Assembly: GCF_004684805.1 (NCBI RefSeq)
Contig: NZ_SRID01000001.1
Location: 34,565-98,564 of the forward strand
From: Streptomyces palmae
Lineage (GTDB): Bacteria > Actinomycetota > Actinomycetes > Streptomycetales > Streptomycetaceae
Direction of reading: 5' to 3'
DNA: 64,000 nucleotides
Below are positions 17,920 through 27,013 of this stretch, one piece after another (the first letter of the stretch is position 1; the number at the start of each line of letters is the position of its first letter). The position numbers and the translations under genes were made by a program. Below the pieces are notes generated by a model that saw only the letters and a list, made by a program, of their open reading frames with translations, was not told where the DNA came from and searched no databases.

Positions 17920-18572
17920 GGGATCCGATACCCCACCCCGGTGACGGTACCGATGACGGGCGGGTCGCCGAGCTTGCGGCGCAGCTTGAGGATGGTGACG
18001 CGGACGACGCCGGTGAAGGGGTCGATGTTGTCGTCCCAGGCCTTCTCCAGCAGCTGCTCGGCGGAGACGGCGGCGCCGTCGGCGGCCAGCAGTTCGGCCA
18101 GCACCGCGAACTCCTTGTTCGTCAGTGCGACGGGCCGGTCGTCGCGGGTCACCTCCCGGCTGGTGGGGTCGAGAGTGATGCCGGAGCGGCGTAGTACCGG
18201 CGCGGCGGTGGAGCGGGTGCGTCGGCCCAGGGCGAGGACGCGGGCGGCGAGCTCGGGGAAGGCAAACGGTTTGGTGAGGTAGTCGTCGGCGCCCAGGGAC
18301 AGCCCGGTGACGCGGTCGGTGACCGTGGCGGAGGCGGTGAGCATGAGCACCCGCGCCGGGGAGTCGGCCTCGATGAGCCGACGGCAGACCTCGTCGCCGT
18401 GGACCCGCGGCAGGTCGCGGTCGAGGACGACGACGTCGTAGTCGTTGACGCAGGTCCGCTCCAGGGCCGTCGCGCCGTCGTGGGCGACGTCGACGGCGTG
18501 CGCCTCCTCGCGCAGCCATTCCGCGATCGTGTCGGCGAGCAGCGGCTCGTCCTCCACCACCAGTACCCGCAT
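17916..18572 (-). CDS. OmpR-family response regulator
   Basis: ATG 18572 begins the typical MRVLVVEDEP sequence; a longer frame to 18689 adds unrelated residues. The 218-residue protein has a receiver domain with acidic pocket E7/D8, phosphoacceptor Asp51 (VVVLDRDLPR) and the conserved Lys in LTKPF. Its C-terminal winged helix (LTNKEFAVLAELL, VRVTILKLRRKLG) binds DNA. It is co-transcribed and translationally coupled with the histidine kinase. The promoter region it shares with the divergent lipoprotein/ABC operon contains a TAAC direct repeat with 11-base spacing that could be its site. Confidence 0.93.
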   Translation of the reverse strand: MRVLVVEDEPLLADTIAEWLREEAHAVDVAHDGATALERTCVNDYDVVVLDRDLPRVHGDEVCRRLIEADSPARVLMLTASATVTDRVTGLSLGADDYLTKPFAFPELAARVLALGRRTRSTAAPVLRRSGITLDPTSREVTRDDRPVALTNKEFAVLAELLAADGAAVSAEQLLEKAWDDNIDPFTGVVRVTILKLRRKLGDPPVIGTVTGVGYRIP

Positions 18573-18773
18573 CTCCCGTGATCCCTTCGCTTGGGCGGGG
18601 CCCTCCTCATCCCGGGCAGCAGGGCCCCTCGCCGGCCATGGTGAGTGAGGTGGATGTTCCTCCTCGTTAATGACCTCGGCAATGACCACGACCGATCTGC
18701 CGCCCCGCCGGTTTCACCTCCCGCCATCCGAGCGCGGCGCAGGCCGAAATCGGGGGCACCGGGGGGCTGTTGC

Positions 18774-18789
18774 GTAACGCCGGGTTAAC
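18774..18789. promoter_or_regulatory. Candidate response-regulator binding site
   Basis: GTAAC at 18774-18778 and TTAAC at 18785-18789 repeat TAAC with an 11-base period, about one helical turn, as expected for tandem OmpR-type subunits. The site is 67-82 bases upstream of the lipoprotein start, within the 283-base divergent promoter region 18573-18855. Confidence 0.3.
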
Positions 18790-18855
18790 ACCCACTCGTG
18801 TTCTCTCACCACCGAGCGCCGGCACCCGGCTGGCGGTATGCGAGGAGAAGACGAG

Positions 18856-19389
18856 ATGAGGATCCGCACCCGCGCCGCGCTGGCGGCCGTCCCCGTGATG
18901 CTCACCCTGGTGTTGACCTCCTGTGGATCGGACGGTGGCGGCGACGACGTGGCATCGGCCGGCGGCGGCAGGAAGGACAACAACCCCAGCGGCAAGGCCG
19001 ACCTGAGCCGGGACGAGATCACCAAGATGAACCTCAGGTTCGCCCGGTGCCTGCGCCGGCACGGGCTGGACGTCGAGGACCCCAAGCCCGGCGAGGGCCT
19101 GGGGCTGTCCGTCAACGGCGACAACAAGGCGAAGGCGGACCAGGCCATGGAGGCCTGCCGTGGTGACGCGCCGCCGGCGCCGTCCGATGAGGGCAATGCC
19201 AAGGAGCGCGAGGAGATGCTGGAGTTCGCCCGCTGCATGCGCGAGAACGGGGTGGAGAGCTTCAAGGACCCCAAGCCCGGCCAGGGCATCGGCATCGGCC
19301 CCGCGCAGGGCGAGGACCCGGACTACAAGAAGGCCGTGAAGAAGTGCGGCGGCGTCGGGGACACGAACAGCAGGAGGGCCGTCCGGTGA
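18856..19389 (+). CDS. Secreted lipoprotein of an ABC export operon
   Basis: ATG 18856 follows GAGGAG. The first 25 residues form a lipoprotein signal peptide with lipobox LTSC, so Cys24 is predicted to be lipidated and the protein anchored outside the membrane. The mature 150 residues contain two copies of a Cys-containing motif: RFARCLRRHGLDVEDPKPGE and EFARCMRENGVESFKDPKPG, each followed by a second Cys. Such proteins accompany MacB-type exporters in actinomycetes. The stop overlaps the next gene start (GTGA). The role is probably substrate capture or sensing, which is inference. Confidence 0.85.
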   Translation: MRIRTRAALAAVPVMLTLVLTSCGSDGGGDDVASAGGGRKDNNPSGKADLSRDEITKMNLRFARCLRRHGLDVEDPKPGEGLGLSVNGDNKAKADQAMEACRGDAPPAPSDEGNAKEREEMLEFARCMRENGVESFKDPKPGQGIGIGPAQGEDPDYKKAVKKCGGVGDTNSRRAVR

Positions 19390-20513
19390 CCGGGCAGCAC
19401 GTCCTGGACGCCCAGGAAGACCAGGCACCCCCCGTGGGGCGGCGCAGGCGGCGCGTCGCGAAGATCACCGTCACCGTGTTCGTCCTGGCCACAGCCGGCG
19501 CGGTCACCGTCGCCGCGCTCGGCCTGGGCGGCGACGAGGGGGACGGCGGCGCTGCCGCGAGCCAGCTGCCGCCGAGCACGGCGAAGGTGCTGCGGCAGAC
19601 GCTGAGAGACACCCAGAGCGAGGACGGCGTGCTCGGCTACGGCCCGGTCAGGACCCTGTCCGGCCGGCTGCCCGGCACCCTCACCAAGGTCCCCGCCGCC
19701 GGCGCGCGGATCTCCCGCGGCCAGGAGCTGTACGCGGTCGACAATCAGCCAGTGGTGCTGATGTACGGCCCGCTGCCCGCCTACCGCACGCTGAGGAAGG
19801 GCGCTGAGGGACCGGATGTGAAGCAGCTGGAGGCCAACCTCGCCGCGCTCGGCTACACCGGTTTCACCGTCGACGAGGAGTACAGCGACCGGACCGCCAA
19901 GGCGGTCGAGCAGTGGCAGGAGGACCTGGAGTTGAAGAGGACCGGCACGGTCGAACTCGGCCGACTCGCCTTCGCCCCCGGCCCGGTACGCATCGACAGC
20001 ACCGAGGCCGACACGGGCGATCAGGCCGCGCCCGGGCAGAAGGTGCTGGCCTACACCGGCACCGCCAAGGCCGTCACCGTCGAACTCGACAGCGCCGACC
20101 GACAGGTGGCCAGGAAGGGCCGCACGGTCGGCATCCGGCTGCCTGACGGCACCAGGGTGGACGGCACCGTCAGTTCGGTCACCAGCTTCCGCAAACCTGC
20201 CGAGCAGGGCAAGGACGCCCGGACCAGACTCAAGGTGGTCATCTCCCCGGCCGACGCCAAGGCCCGCCGGGCCGTCGCCGCATACGACCAGGCCGGTGTG
20301 CATGTGGACTTCACCGCCGGCGAGCGCGAGAACGTCCTGACCGTGCCGGTGGCCTCGCTCCTCGCGCTGGCCGAGGGCGGCTACGGCGTCGAGGTCGTGG
20401 GCGGCTCCGGCACGAGATACGTGCCGGTCCACACCGGTCTGTTCGCCGGCGGCCGGGTGGAGATATCCGGCGCCGGCATCACCGAGGGCACCACGGTGGG
20501 GATGCCCAAGTGA
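19386..20513 (+). CDS. Membrane-fusion (adaptor) protein with peptidoglycan-binding domain
   Basis: GTG 19386 overlaps the lipoprotein stop. The 375-residue protein has an N-terminal membrane anchor at about residues 24-45 ([20 protein letters not shown]), then a lipoyl/barrel-type region ([20 protein letters not shown]). A peptidoglycan-binding-domain-1 module is inserted near residues 138-185 ([17 protein letters not shown], then [15 protein letters not shown]). C-terminal beta-rich domains follow ([30 protein letters not shown]). It should link the ABC transporter to the cell wall and guide the substrate outward. The stop overlaps the ATPase start. Confidence 0.88.
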   Translation: MTGQHVLDAQEDQAPPVGRRRRRVAKITVTVFVLATAGAVTVAALGLGGDEGDGGAAASQLPPSTAKVLRQTLRDTQSEDGVLGYGPVRTLSGRLPGTLTKVPAAGARISRGQELYAVDNQPVVLMYGPLPAYRTLRKGAEGPDVKQLEANLAALGYTGFTVDEEYSDRTAKAVEQWQEDLELKRTGTVELGRLAFAPGPVRIDSTEADTGDQAAPGQKVLAYTGTAKAVTVELDSADRQVARKGRTVGIRLPDGTRVDGTVSSVTSFRKPAEQGKDARTRLKVVISPADAKARRAVAAYDQAGVHVDFTAGERENVLTVPVASLLALAEGGYGVEVVGGSGTRYVPVHTGLFAGGRVEISGAGITEGTTVGMPK

Positions 20514-21202
20514 TCACCCTCAGGGACGTCACCAAGTCCTACCCCGGCGGCGTCACCGCCCTCGCCGCCGTCTCGCTGACCATCCACCGGGGGGAACTCG
20601 TCGGCATCGTCGGCCCCTCCGGCTCCGGAAAGTCCACCATGCTCAACATCCTCGGCACCCTGGACCGCCCCACCGCGGGCCGAGTGCACCTCGACGGCCA
20701 CGACGTCGGCGCCCTGCCCGACGCCAAGCTGTCCGCGCTGCGCGCCACCCGCATCGGCTTCGTCTTCCAGCACTTCCACCTCGCCGCCGGCACCCCGGCG
20801 CTGGACAACGTCGCCGACGGCCTGCTCTACACCGGCCTCAGGGCGGCGGAGCGGCGCCGCCGCGCCACCGCCGTGCTGCACCGCGTCGGCCTCGGCCACC
20901 GCCTGGACCACGAACCGCAGGAACTGTCCGGCGGCGAACGCCAGCGCGTCGCCATCGCCCGCGCCGTCGCCGGCGCGCCCGCGCTGCTGCTCGCCGACGA
21001 GCCGACCGGCGCCCTGGACTCCGCCTCCGGCGCCGGGGTGCTGCGGCTGCTGCGCGAGCTGAACACCGCCGGCACCACCGTCGTCATCATCACCCACGAT
21101 CGGGATCTGGCCGGGCAACTGCCCCGCCAGGTCAGCATGCGTGACGGCCGCATCACCGCCGACACCCGCGGTGATGCCACCGTGGCAAGGGGAGCGCGCT
21201 GA
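20510..21202 (+). CDS. ABC transporter ATP-binding protein (MacB/LolD type)
   Basis: The 230 residues carry all ATPase motifs: Walker [10 protein letters not shown] near residue 38, Q-loop in FVFQHFH, signature [14 protein letters not shown], Walker [13 protein letters not shown] and the switch His in VIITHD. The size and the AxDxxT-type loop pattern place it with the lipoprotein/macrolide exporter ATPases that work with FtsX-fold permeases. It energises the permease encoded next; the stop and the permease ATG share one base. Confidence 0.95.
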   Translation: MITLRDVTKSYPGGVTALAAVSLTIHRGELVGIVGPSGSGKSTMLNILGTLDRPTAGRVHLDGHDVGALPDAKLSALRATRIGFVFQHFHLAAGTPALDNVADGLLYTGLRAAERRRRATAVLHRVGLGHRLDHEPQELSGGERQRVAIARAVAGAPALLLADEPTGALDSASGAGVLRLLRELNTAGTTVVIITHDRDLAGQLPRQVSMRDGRITADTRGDATVARGAR

Positions 21203-22407
21203 TGGCCACCGACACCCTGCGCCCGGCCCGTATGCGGCCCGCCGACGTGGTCAAGGTAGGCGCCGTCGGTCTGCGCACCCGGCCGCTGCGCGCTTTCCTC
21301 TCCGCGCTCGGCATCGCCATCGGCATCGCCGCCATGGTCGCCGTCGTCGGTATCTCCACCTCCTCCCGCGCCGACCTCGACCGCACCCTCGCCGCGCTCG
21401 GCACCAACCTGCTCACCGTCACCCCCGGCGACACACCGACCGGGGGCAAGGCGAAACTGCCCCTGACGTCGGAGCGGATGGTCGCCCGCATCGGCCCGGT
21501 GACCTCCGCCTCGGCAATCGGCAGGATCGACGACGCCGACGTGTACCGCACCGAGGAGATCCCGGAGGCCGAGACCGGGGGCATCGTCGCCTACGCCGCC
21601 CGCACCGACCTGCGCGCCACCACCGGCGCAACACTGCGCAGCGGCACCTGGCTCAACGCCGCCACCAGCCGCTACCCCGCCGTCGTGCTGGGCGCCGACG
21701 CCGCCGACCGCCTGGGCATCGGCCACGCCCGCCCGGACACCCGGATCCTCGTCGGCGGCCGGTACATGACCGTCATCGGCATCCTCCGGCCCGCCCCTCT
21801 CGCCCCCGATCTCGACACCGCCGTCCTCGTCGGCTGGCAGGCGGCCAAGGACAAGCTCGGCTTCGACGGCCACCCCACCACCCTCTACACCCGCAGCGAC
21901 GACGCCGAGGTCAGATCCGTCCAGTCCGTCCTCGGCGCCACCGCCAACCCGCGGAACCCCAACGAGGTCAAGGTCTCCCGCCCCTCCGACGCCCTGGCCG
22001 CCCAGCAGGCGGCGAGCAAGGCCTTCACCGGCCTGCTCCTCGGGCTGGGCGCGGTGGCCCTGCTCGTCGGCGGCGTCGGAGTGGCCAACACCATGGTCAT
22101 ATCGGTCCTGGAACGGCGGGCGGAGATCGGCCTGCGCCGCTCCCTGGGCGCCACCCGCGGCCAGATCCGCACCCAGTTCCTCGCCGAATCCCTGCTCCTG
22201 TCCGCCCTCGGCGGCATCGGCGGCGCCCTCCTCGGGGCCGGGGCGACCACCACGTACGCCCTCTACCAGGGCTGGCCCACCGTCCTCCCGGCGTGGGCGG
22301 TCGCCGGCGGCATCGCCGCGACCCTGGCCATCGGCGCCCTCGCCGGCCTCTACCCCGCCATCCGCGCCTCCCGCCTCTCCCCGACCGAGGCCCTGGCGAC
22401 CCCGTGA
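21202..22407 (+). CDS. ABC transporter permease (MacB/FtsX fold)
   Basis: The 401-residue protein has the four-helix MacB topology: one helix near residues 28-50 (RAFLSALGIAIGIAAMVAVVG), a large extracytoplasmic MacB-PCD domain (about 55-270), and three C-terminal helices with the conserved coupling helix VISVLERRAEIGLRRSLGAT. With the ATPase, adaptor and lipoprotein it forms a complete mechanotransmission-type exporter. The divergent two-component system probably controls it. The substrate is unknown; antibiotic or peptide export is the common role of such sets. Confidence 0.93.
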   Translation: MATDTLRPARMRPADVVKVGAVGLRTRPLRAFLSALGIAIGIAAMVAVVGISTSSRADLDRTLAALGTNLLTVTPGDTPTGGKAKLPLTSERMVARIGPVTSASAIGRIDDADVYRTEEIPEAETGGIVAYAARTDLRATTGATLRSGTWLNAATSRYPAVVLGADAADRLGIGHARPDTRILVGGRYMTVIGILRPAPLAPDLDTAVLVGWQAAKDKLGFDGHPTTLYTRSDDAEVRSVQSVLGATANPRNPNEVKVSRPSDALAAQQAASKAFTGLLLGLGAVALLVGGVGVANTMVISVLERRAEIGLRRSLGATRGQIRTQFLAESLLLSALGGIGGALLGAGATTTYALYQGWPTVLPAWAVAGGIAATLAIGALAGLYPAIRASRLSPTEALATP

Positions 22408-22642
22408 GCCCGGGGAGCGCGGTCAGGGCCGCCAAGGACCTCTCAGCCTCGGCGACCCGGAGTGCACCGGAGCGCCTCGGCCTACGTCCTCCCCGAGATG
22501 CGGATCGTAGGACCGAGGGGCTCCGGTCTCCCCCATGGAAGGGCAGCCCCGGCTCCGCTGGGCCGCCCGGCGTGGGCAGGCGGATCCCAAGGGTTGTGGA
22601 GCGCGGGGTGCCGTGTAGGTTCGCCCGTCGCGGAAGCGCCGG

Positions 22643-23167
22643 TTACCAGGTCTTCAGTGCCCAGCGCTGTCCGTCGCTGCCGGTGTTGTCCCACTGGATG
22701 GCATGGGCACCGTTCGCCGTGCTACTCGACCCGATCGCCAGGTACTTCCCGCTGTTGAAGTTGATGATGTGGCGGTCGTTGTCGGAATACCAGAGCTGTC
22801 CGAAGCTGTCGAGGCAGTCCCACTGGATGGCGTGGGCGCCCTCCTCGATGCTGCTCGAACCGATGGCCAGGCACTTGTCGCTGCTCTTGTTGACCAGCTG
22901 GTAGACACTCGGATCCTTGAGGGCGGCCTGGTCGCTCGCCGCGGACCTGGTGGAACGGGCGATCGTCTTCAGCATGCGTTCGAACTTCTCGGGAGCGCGG
23001 CTCTTGAGGTTCGCCAACTCGGCCGGCGTGAGGCGCTTCACCATCGTGCCGGAATCCGCCTGCGGAGTCGGCCGGGAAGACGCCGTCGAGGCTCCGACGG
23101 CCGGGGTGGTGACCGCGGCCATCGCGACCGCGGTCACGGCGACGAATGTCTTGGCGATACGGGACAT
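22643..23167 (-). CDS. Secreted protein with a short ricin-type lectin domain
   Basis: ATG 23167 is preceded by AAGGGG; the product is 174 residues. A signal peptide spans about residues 1-28 (KTFVAVTAVAMAAVTT...). A helical linker follows, then an 88-residue C-terminal lectin-like part with two repeats containing KCLAIGSSSIEEGAHAIQWD and KYLAIGSSSTANGAHAIQWD, each with the QxW motif (QLW, QRW). Ricin B-type trefoils need three repeats; only two are present, so the domain may be incomplete or act as a dimer. Predicted role: binding cell-wall or plant carbohydrates outside the cell. It is transcribed alone. Confidence 0.82.
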   Translation of the reverse strand: MSRIAKTFVAVTAVAMAAVTTPAVGASTASSRPTPQADSGTMVKRLTPAELANLKSRAPEKFERMLKTIARSTRSAASDQAALKDPSVYQLVNKSSDKCLAIGSSSIEEGAHAIQWDCLDSFGQLWYSDNDRHIINFNSGKYLAIGSSSTANGAHAIQWDNTGSDGQRWALKTW

Positions 23168-23377
23168 GTCTGCCCCTTCGGTACGGTGCCGGATCCCACC
23201 CACGCGGGATCCGTCGGGTTCTCAGGTGTCGTTCCATCCGCGCGCCGATGTGTCCGGCGCTCGATACGTGAGTCTGCGCGCCGCCGGGGTCGCTGCTCGA
23301 CCTGATTCGGTTTGGACCGAACTCCGGCATCCAGGAAGATCACCCCGGCTTGTGTCGTACGGCGCTCGGGGGACAGC

Positions 23378-24406
23378 GTGTATCGCATTCACTTCACGGT
23401 CGAGGATCTGGCACGCACGAGAGTCGCCCAGGCCCCGCCACCGCTGTGGGAACTGAGCGTCGCGGTGCGCCATCTCCAGGAGGACAACAACTCGGTGCGG
23501 TTCGCGGCCTGGCGGCGGCGTGCGCTGGCCGGGCTGCTGCCGCAGGCCCGGCTGGTTCTCGAGCTGACACCGATCCTGGGATGGTTACCCACCTTCATGG
23601 CCCCGGCCGAACTCGGCAGCCCACAGGAGATGCTGGAGCGGGGCCGCTCCACACCCCGCTCCGAGATCCGCAGGAGTCTGGCCTCGGTGGCCGAGCGTCA
23701 GCCGCTGCCCGCGTGGACCCAGCACCTGGCCGGCGACCACCGGCTGCTGCGGCAGTTCCTCACCGGCCTGGAGAACGTCCACAACCAACTGCTGGCTCCC
23801 TACTGGCCGCAGGTCACCACGCTCACCACGGCCGACCAGACAGCGCGCCTGAGGGAGGCGGCCACCAGCGGCATGGAGCGCATGTTCGCCTTGCTCAGCC
23901 CACGCCGCATCCGCTGGAACCTGCCCGTGCTGGAGATAGCGATGGTCTCCGGCCGCGAGGGAGAACTCCACCTGGAGGGCCGGGGGCTGCTCATGGTGCC
24001 GTCGGTCTTCAGCTGCGGAGCGCCCCTCATCGAACCCCACGCCCAGCCCCAGCCGACCCTGACCTACCCGGCCGGTCTCGCCGAGCAGTCGCGCGCACTG
24101 CCCCTGTACTCGCCGCCCGCACGGCCCGCGTCACCCGCAGCGCCGTCCTCGCTGGCCTCGGTCCTGGGCCGCACCCGCGCCGATGTCCTGCACACCATCG
24201 CGGAACACCCCGCCTGCTCCACCAAACAACTCGCCGCCCTCGTCGGCATCGCCCAGGCCAGCGCGAGTGAACATGCCACCAGCCTGCGCGAAGCCGGCCT
24301 GGTGCACACCGTTCGGCACCGTAACGCGGCTCTGCACAGCCCCACCAGCGTCGGCATCGCCCTGCTGAACGCCTCGCCCGCGGTCCCGAGCGGCTACCGC
24401 GCCTGA
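23378..24406 (+). CDS. ArsR-like winged-helix transcriptional regulator
   Basis: GTG 23378, seven bases after a GGGGGA sequence, begins VYRIHFTVEDLARTRVA, the usual start of a large Streptomyces regulator group; the frame upstream of it has no support. The 342-residue protein has a long N-terminal alpha-rich region of unknown function (about residues 1-245). A C-terminal winged helix follows near residues 265-325: TRADVLHTIAEHPACSTKQL, then VGIAQASASEHATSLREAGL. These proteins resemble ArsR regulators but lack the metal-binding Cys of classical members. It is divergent from the lectin gene and may regulate it. Confidence 0.8.
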   Translation: MYRIHFTVEDLARTRVAQAPPPLWELSVAVRHLQEDNNSVRFAAWRRRALAGLLPQARLVLELTPILGWLPTFMAPAELGSPQEMLERGRSTPRSEIRRSLASVAERQPLPAWTQHLAGDHRLLRQFLTGLENVHNQLLAPYWPQVTTLTTADQTARLREAATSGMERMFALLSPRRIRWNLPVLEIAMVSGREGELHLEGRGLLMVPSVFSCGAPLIEPHAQPQPTLTYPAGLAEQSRALPLYSPPARPASPAAPSSLASVLGRTRADVLHTIAEHPACSTKQLAALVGIAQASASEHATSLREAGLVHTVRHRNAALHSPTSVGIALLNASPAVPSGYRA

Positions 24407-24420
24407 CCCGCTCGGTCGGC

Positions 24421-25101
24421 TCAGGGCTCGTCGTCGATCGCCCCGGGGGCGATCGCCGGGGCCGGGAAGGCATGGCGGGCCTCGCCGCCGGACCACCAGA
24501 CGCCGATCGCGAAGACCGCAGTGGCTTCCAGCAACCCTGCGCGGTCGAGGCCCCCGCAGGCCATCGGGTCGCAGCCCATAGAGATGACCAGCTCGGACAC
24601 CAGGGCGGCGGCGGGGGAGTGGTCCGTACAGAAAGGCACGGCCAGTGGCGCCCCCTCGAAGGCGGGTCGCGGCAGGGTCCAGATGCTCTCGTGGCAGACC
24701 CCGAACACCTTGGCGACCCGGGCGGCAGGGGCGGCGGCCGCTATCCGGGCGGCCGCTAACCAGGCGGCCACCGAGTCCGTGCCACCCACCGTGGTAAGCA
24801 CCGGTCCGGCGGCCCCCGGCGCCATCGGCACCGTGCAGTCCAGTACGGTCCGGTCGGCCAGGGCCGGGGCCAGTTCCGCGGCCAACTCCGGCGCGACCTG
24901 CGCCGGTACGGCCACGAGCACGGCCTCGCCGTATCGCGCCGCCTCGGCGAGTCCGCCGTGCCAGGCGGCCCCGATCCGGGCCGCCGTACTGGCGGCGGCC
25001 CCGCTGTCCCGCCCTCCCACCAGGACCTGGTGCCCGGCCCGTACCCAGGCCCCGCCCAGCGCCGCGGCCATGGCGCCCGTACCCAGAATGCCGATACGCA
25101 T
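24421..25101 (-). CDS. NADP-dependent oxidoreductase, F420H2:NADP reductase-like
   Basis: ATG 25101 has AGGAG seven bases upstream and opens directly into a Rossmann nucleotide-binding motif, MRIGILGTGAMAAALGGAW, followed by VGGRDSG, which suggests NADP preference. The 226-residue length and the VLVAVPAQ and TVLDCTVPM segments fit the F420H2:NADP oxidoreductase / reductase-like NADP_F420 family, which moves hydride between NADP and F420 or acts on small ketones. It is divergent from an HxlR regulator 96 bases away, a common regulator-target arrangement. The substrate cannot be told. Confidence 0.82.
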   Translation of the reverse strand: MRIGILGTGAMAAALGGAWVRAGHQVLVGGRDSGAAASTAARIGAAWHGGLAEAARYGEAVLVAVPAQVAPELAAELAPALADRTVLDCTVPMAPGAAGPVLTTVGGTDSVAAWLAAARIAAAAPAARVAKVFGVCHESIWTLPRPAFEGAPLAVPFCTDHSPAAALVSELVISMGCDPMACGGLDRAGLLEATAVFAIGVWWSGGEARHAFPAPAIAPGAIDDEP

Positions 25102-25197
25102 CGTGATGCTCCTGTTCACGTCGTGGATGCCGTGCCCTGGACGCTAGAAGAGCCGATGCACACCGCACGGTAGGCATCGGCCGGACAGGATGCCCGT

Positions 25198-25581
25198 ATG
25201 GAACAGCCGGACGAGGTGGTCGACATGGTGGGGGACGTGTTCGCGGCGGACTGCCGGGCGCGGATCGCCTTCGAGGTGCTGGCCAACCGCTGGGACAGCG
25301 TGGTGGTCTTCATCCTCGGCGAGAGCGGCCCGATGCGGCCCAGGGCGATGCTGGACCGGATCGGCGGGATCAGCCCCAAGGTGCTCAACCAGGCACTGCG
25401 GCGGCTGGAGTACAACGGCCTGGTGCGGCGGCACCGCTACGCCGAGGCGCCGCCTCGCGTCGACTACTCCCTCACCGAGGCCGGCACCGCGCTGATCGGC
25501 CCGATCCGCGCGATGGGCGCCTGGGCGGCGGTCTACGGGGACGCGGTGGTGTCGGCCCGGGACCGGGCGGACGGGCTGTAG
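25198..25581 (+). CDS. HxlR-family transcriptional regulator
   Basis: The 127 residues form one winged helix of the HxlR type: CRARIAFEVLANRWDSVVVF, GPMRPRAMLDRIGGISPKVL with the recognition helix, then LRRLEYNGLVRRHRY and the wing. The Cys near residue 19, the redox or aldehyde-sensing position in this family, is present (AADCRARIAF). It faces the NADP oxidoreductase gene across a 96-base divergent promoter region and most likely controls it. Confidence 0.9.
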   Translation: MEQPDEVVDMVGDVFAADCRARIAFEVLANRWDSVVVFILGESGPMRPRAMLDRIGGISPKVLNQALRRLEYNGLVRRHRYAEAPPRVDYSLTEAGTALIGPIRAMGAWAAVYGDAVVSARDRADGL

Positions 25582-25628
25582 CGGCGGGCCCGCGCGCCGC
25601 GGGAGGGCGCGCTGGGCCTGCCGGTGGT

Positions 25629-25860
25629 CAGCCCAGGATCGGGATCAGGCCGAGGGCGAGGACCATGGAGAAGTCGGCCGCCACAGTGAGTCGGGTGGGG
25701 GGAGCCTGCGGGCGCGCACGGTCACCAGCAGGTGGACGATCGCGGCCATGGTGATCGGCCCGGACCACACCAGGGCGTGGTCGAAGTGCCACGTGGTGAA
25801 CAGCCGGCCCAGGCCTCGGCCCTGCTGTTCGACGAAGCCGATAATGCACGGGTGCCGGTC
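25629..25860 (-). pseudogene. Fragment of a membrane protein, frameshifted
   Basis: Two minus-strand frames join into what looks like one hydrophobic protein end: TWHFDHALVWSGPITMAAIV in one and LTVAADFSMVLALGLIPILG in the other, with a frame change near 25700. The beginning of the gene is absent. The family is not recognised. Confidence 0.3.
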
Positions 25861-26118
25861 ACCGCGCTCGGCGACATCCGCCCCGGCAGCACCATCGTTT
25901 TGCCCAGCGCGTACGGCGGCCACGACGCTTACGGCTGGAGCGGCACCCGCACCACGCCGACCGTCGACCTCGGCGACTTCCCACCAGGCGTCGACAGCGC
26001 GCCGACCCGCCTGGACAGCCACCTCTTGGCCCTCCTTGGCGACTTCGGCGAAGACACCACCGCATCCATCGCCACCGCCCTCCTCGGCCTCCCCATGGAG
26101 CCCCGGGGCGCCCAGCAG
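25804..26118 (+). pseudogene. Fragment resembling the C-terminal part of a CRISPR-type Cas3 helicase
   Basis: In the plus frame from about 25804 the sequence reads VTALGDIRPGSTIVLPSAYG, then DLGDFPPGVDSAP and LLALLGDFGEDTTASIATAL. The first motif resembles the segment that follows the helicase core in actinobacterial type I-U/I-G Cas3 proteins, as I recall them. No helicase motifs, other cas genes or repeat array are present, so this is at most a remnant. The remainder up to 26557 shows no gene. Confidence 0.25.
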
Positions 26119-26557
26119 GGCGGGCGTCGGATCGGCGGTGGGAGGGCGCGGCACGGGCACGGCAGCCGAGCCGAGCGGGATAGCACGGTCCGGGCAGCGG
26201 ACCGGCGCAGCCCGGCGGACCGGCGCGGGCGCACGGCACGGGCCGGCGAAGCGGGCCGGCAGGACGGACCCCGCTGACCGGGGCCGGAGGGCGACGACGG
26301 CGCGCAGGCGCGGCCGGCGGAGACGTGGGACGGTCGCGGCCAGGGCGCGGGCCCGGCACCGGGGCGGCAGGGGCCGGGGCCGGCGGCGGGCAACAGTGGG
26401 ATCCACGCTGACCAGGCTGAGATCGCCGTCGTCGCGTGCCGCGACCTCGGGGATCACCGCTTCCATGAGCGTCTGGAAGACCCCGGTGGGCGCCCGTAAC
26501 ACCTGATCGTGTGAATATTCGCATGACGTCCGCGCGGAGATCCGCTAGGGATGTCCC

Positions 26558-27013
26558 ATGCCGATTCGTGTGCGCCTTGACGACCTGTGCCCGGAGACCT
26601 GGGAGGAGGTGGCCGGCCTGACGGTGGCTGACGACCAGCGCGACCTCATCGCGTCCAACCTGTACTCGATCGCGGAAAGTCGCTTCTTGCCGGGCTTCGT
26701 GACCCGTGCGGTGATGCATGATGAGCGCGCCGTGGGCTTCACGATGTACGGTCCCGATCCCGACGACGGTCAGATGTGGCTCTACCGCTTGATGATCGAC
26801 AAGGATCACCAGGGAATGGGCCTGGGACGAGCCGCTCTCCAGCAGGTCATCGCCCACGTGCGGGACGCGTTCGACGCGCCAGTACTGCGGCTGGGGGTAC
26901 GCGCGGACAACATCGCGGCCAGGGCGCTCTACACCTCTGCTGGGTTCGTTCCCACCGGTCAGGTCCTCGACGATGAGGACATCCTGGAGTTCCGTCTGTC
27001 CACGACCGACTGA
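26558..27013 (+). CDS. GNAT-family N-acetyltransferase
   Basis: The 151 residues show the GNAT fold: a long N-terminal region (PIRVRLDDLCPETWEEVAGL), the beta4 strand WLYRLMIDKDHQGMGLGRAA carrying the acetyl-CoA pyrophosphate loop Q-G-M-G-L-G, and the C-terminal LRLGVRADNIAARALYTSAG with the usual Asn and Tyr. The N-terminus resembles the SpeG/PaiA/BltD group that acetylates spermidine or related polyamines, but the substrate is uncertain. It is a single gene in a region of decayed sequence. Confidence 0.88.
   Translation: MPIRVRLDDLCPETWEEVAGLTVADDQRDLIASNLYSIAESRFLPGFVTRAVMHDERAVGFTMYGPDPDDGQMWLYRLMIDKDHQGMGLGRAALQQVIAHVRDAFDAPVLRLGVRADNIAARALYTSAGFVPTGQVLDDEDILEFRLSTTD

Noticed and set aside
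16678..18519. 613-codon open frame continuing upstream of the histidine kinase
   Set aside because: The upstream part is a shadow of the OmpR regulator in another frame. The kinase starts at 17919 or 17907 by the GTGA overlap and family length.
21141..22904. 587-codon frame over the ABC permease
   Set aside because: It is an Arg/His/Pro-rich out-of-frame reading of the permease, which itself has the correct FtsX/MacB motifs and couples to the ATPase.
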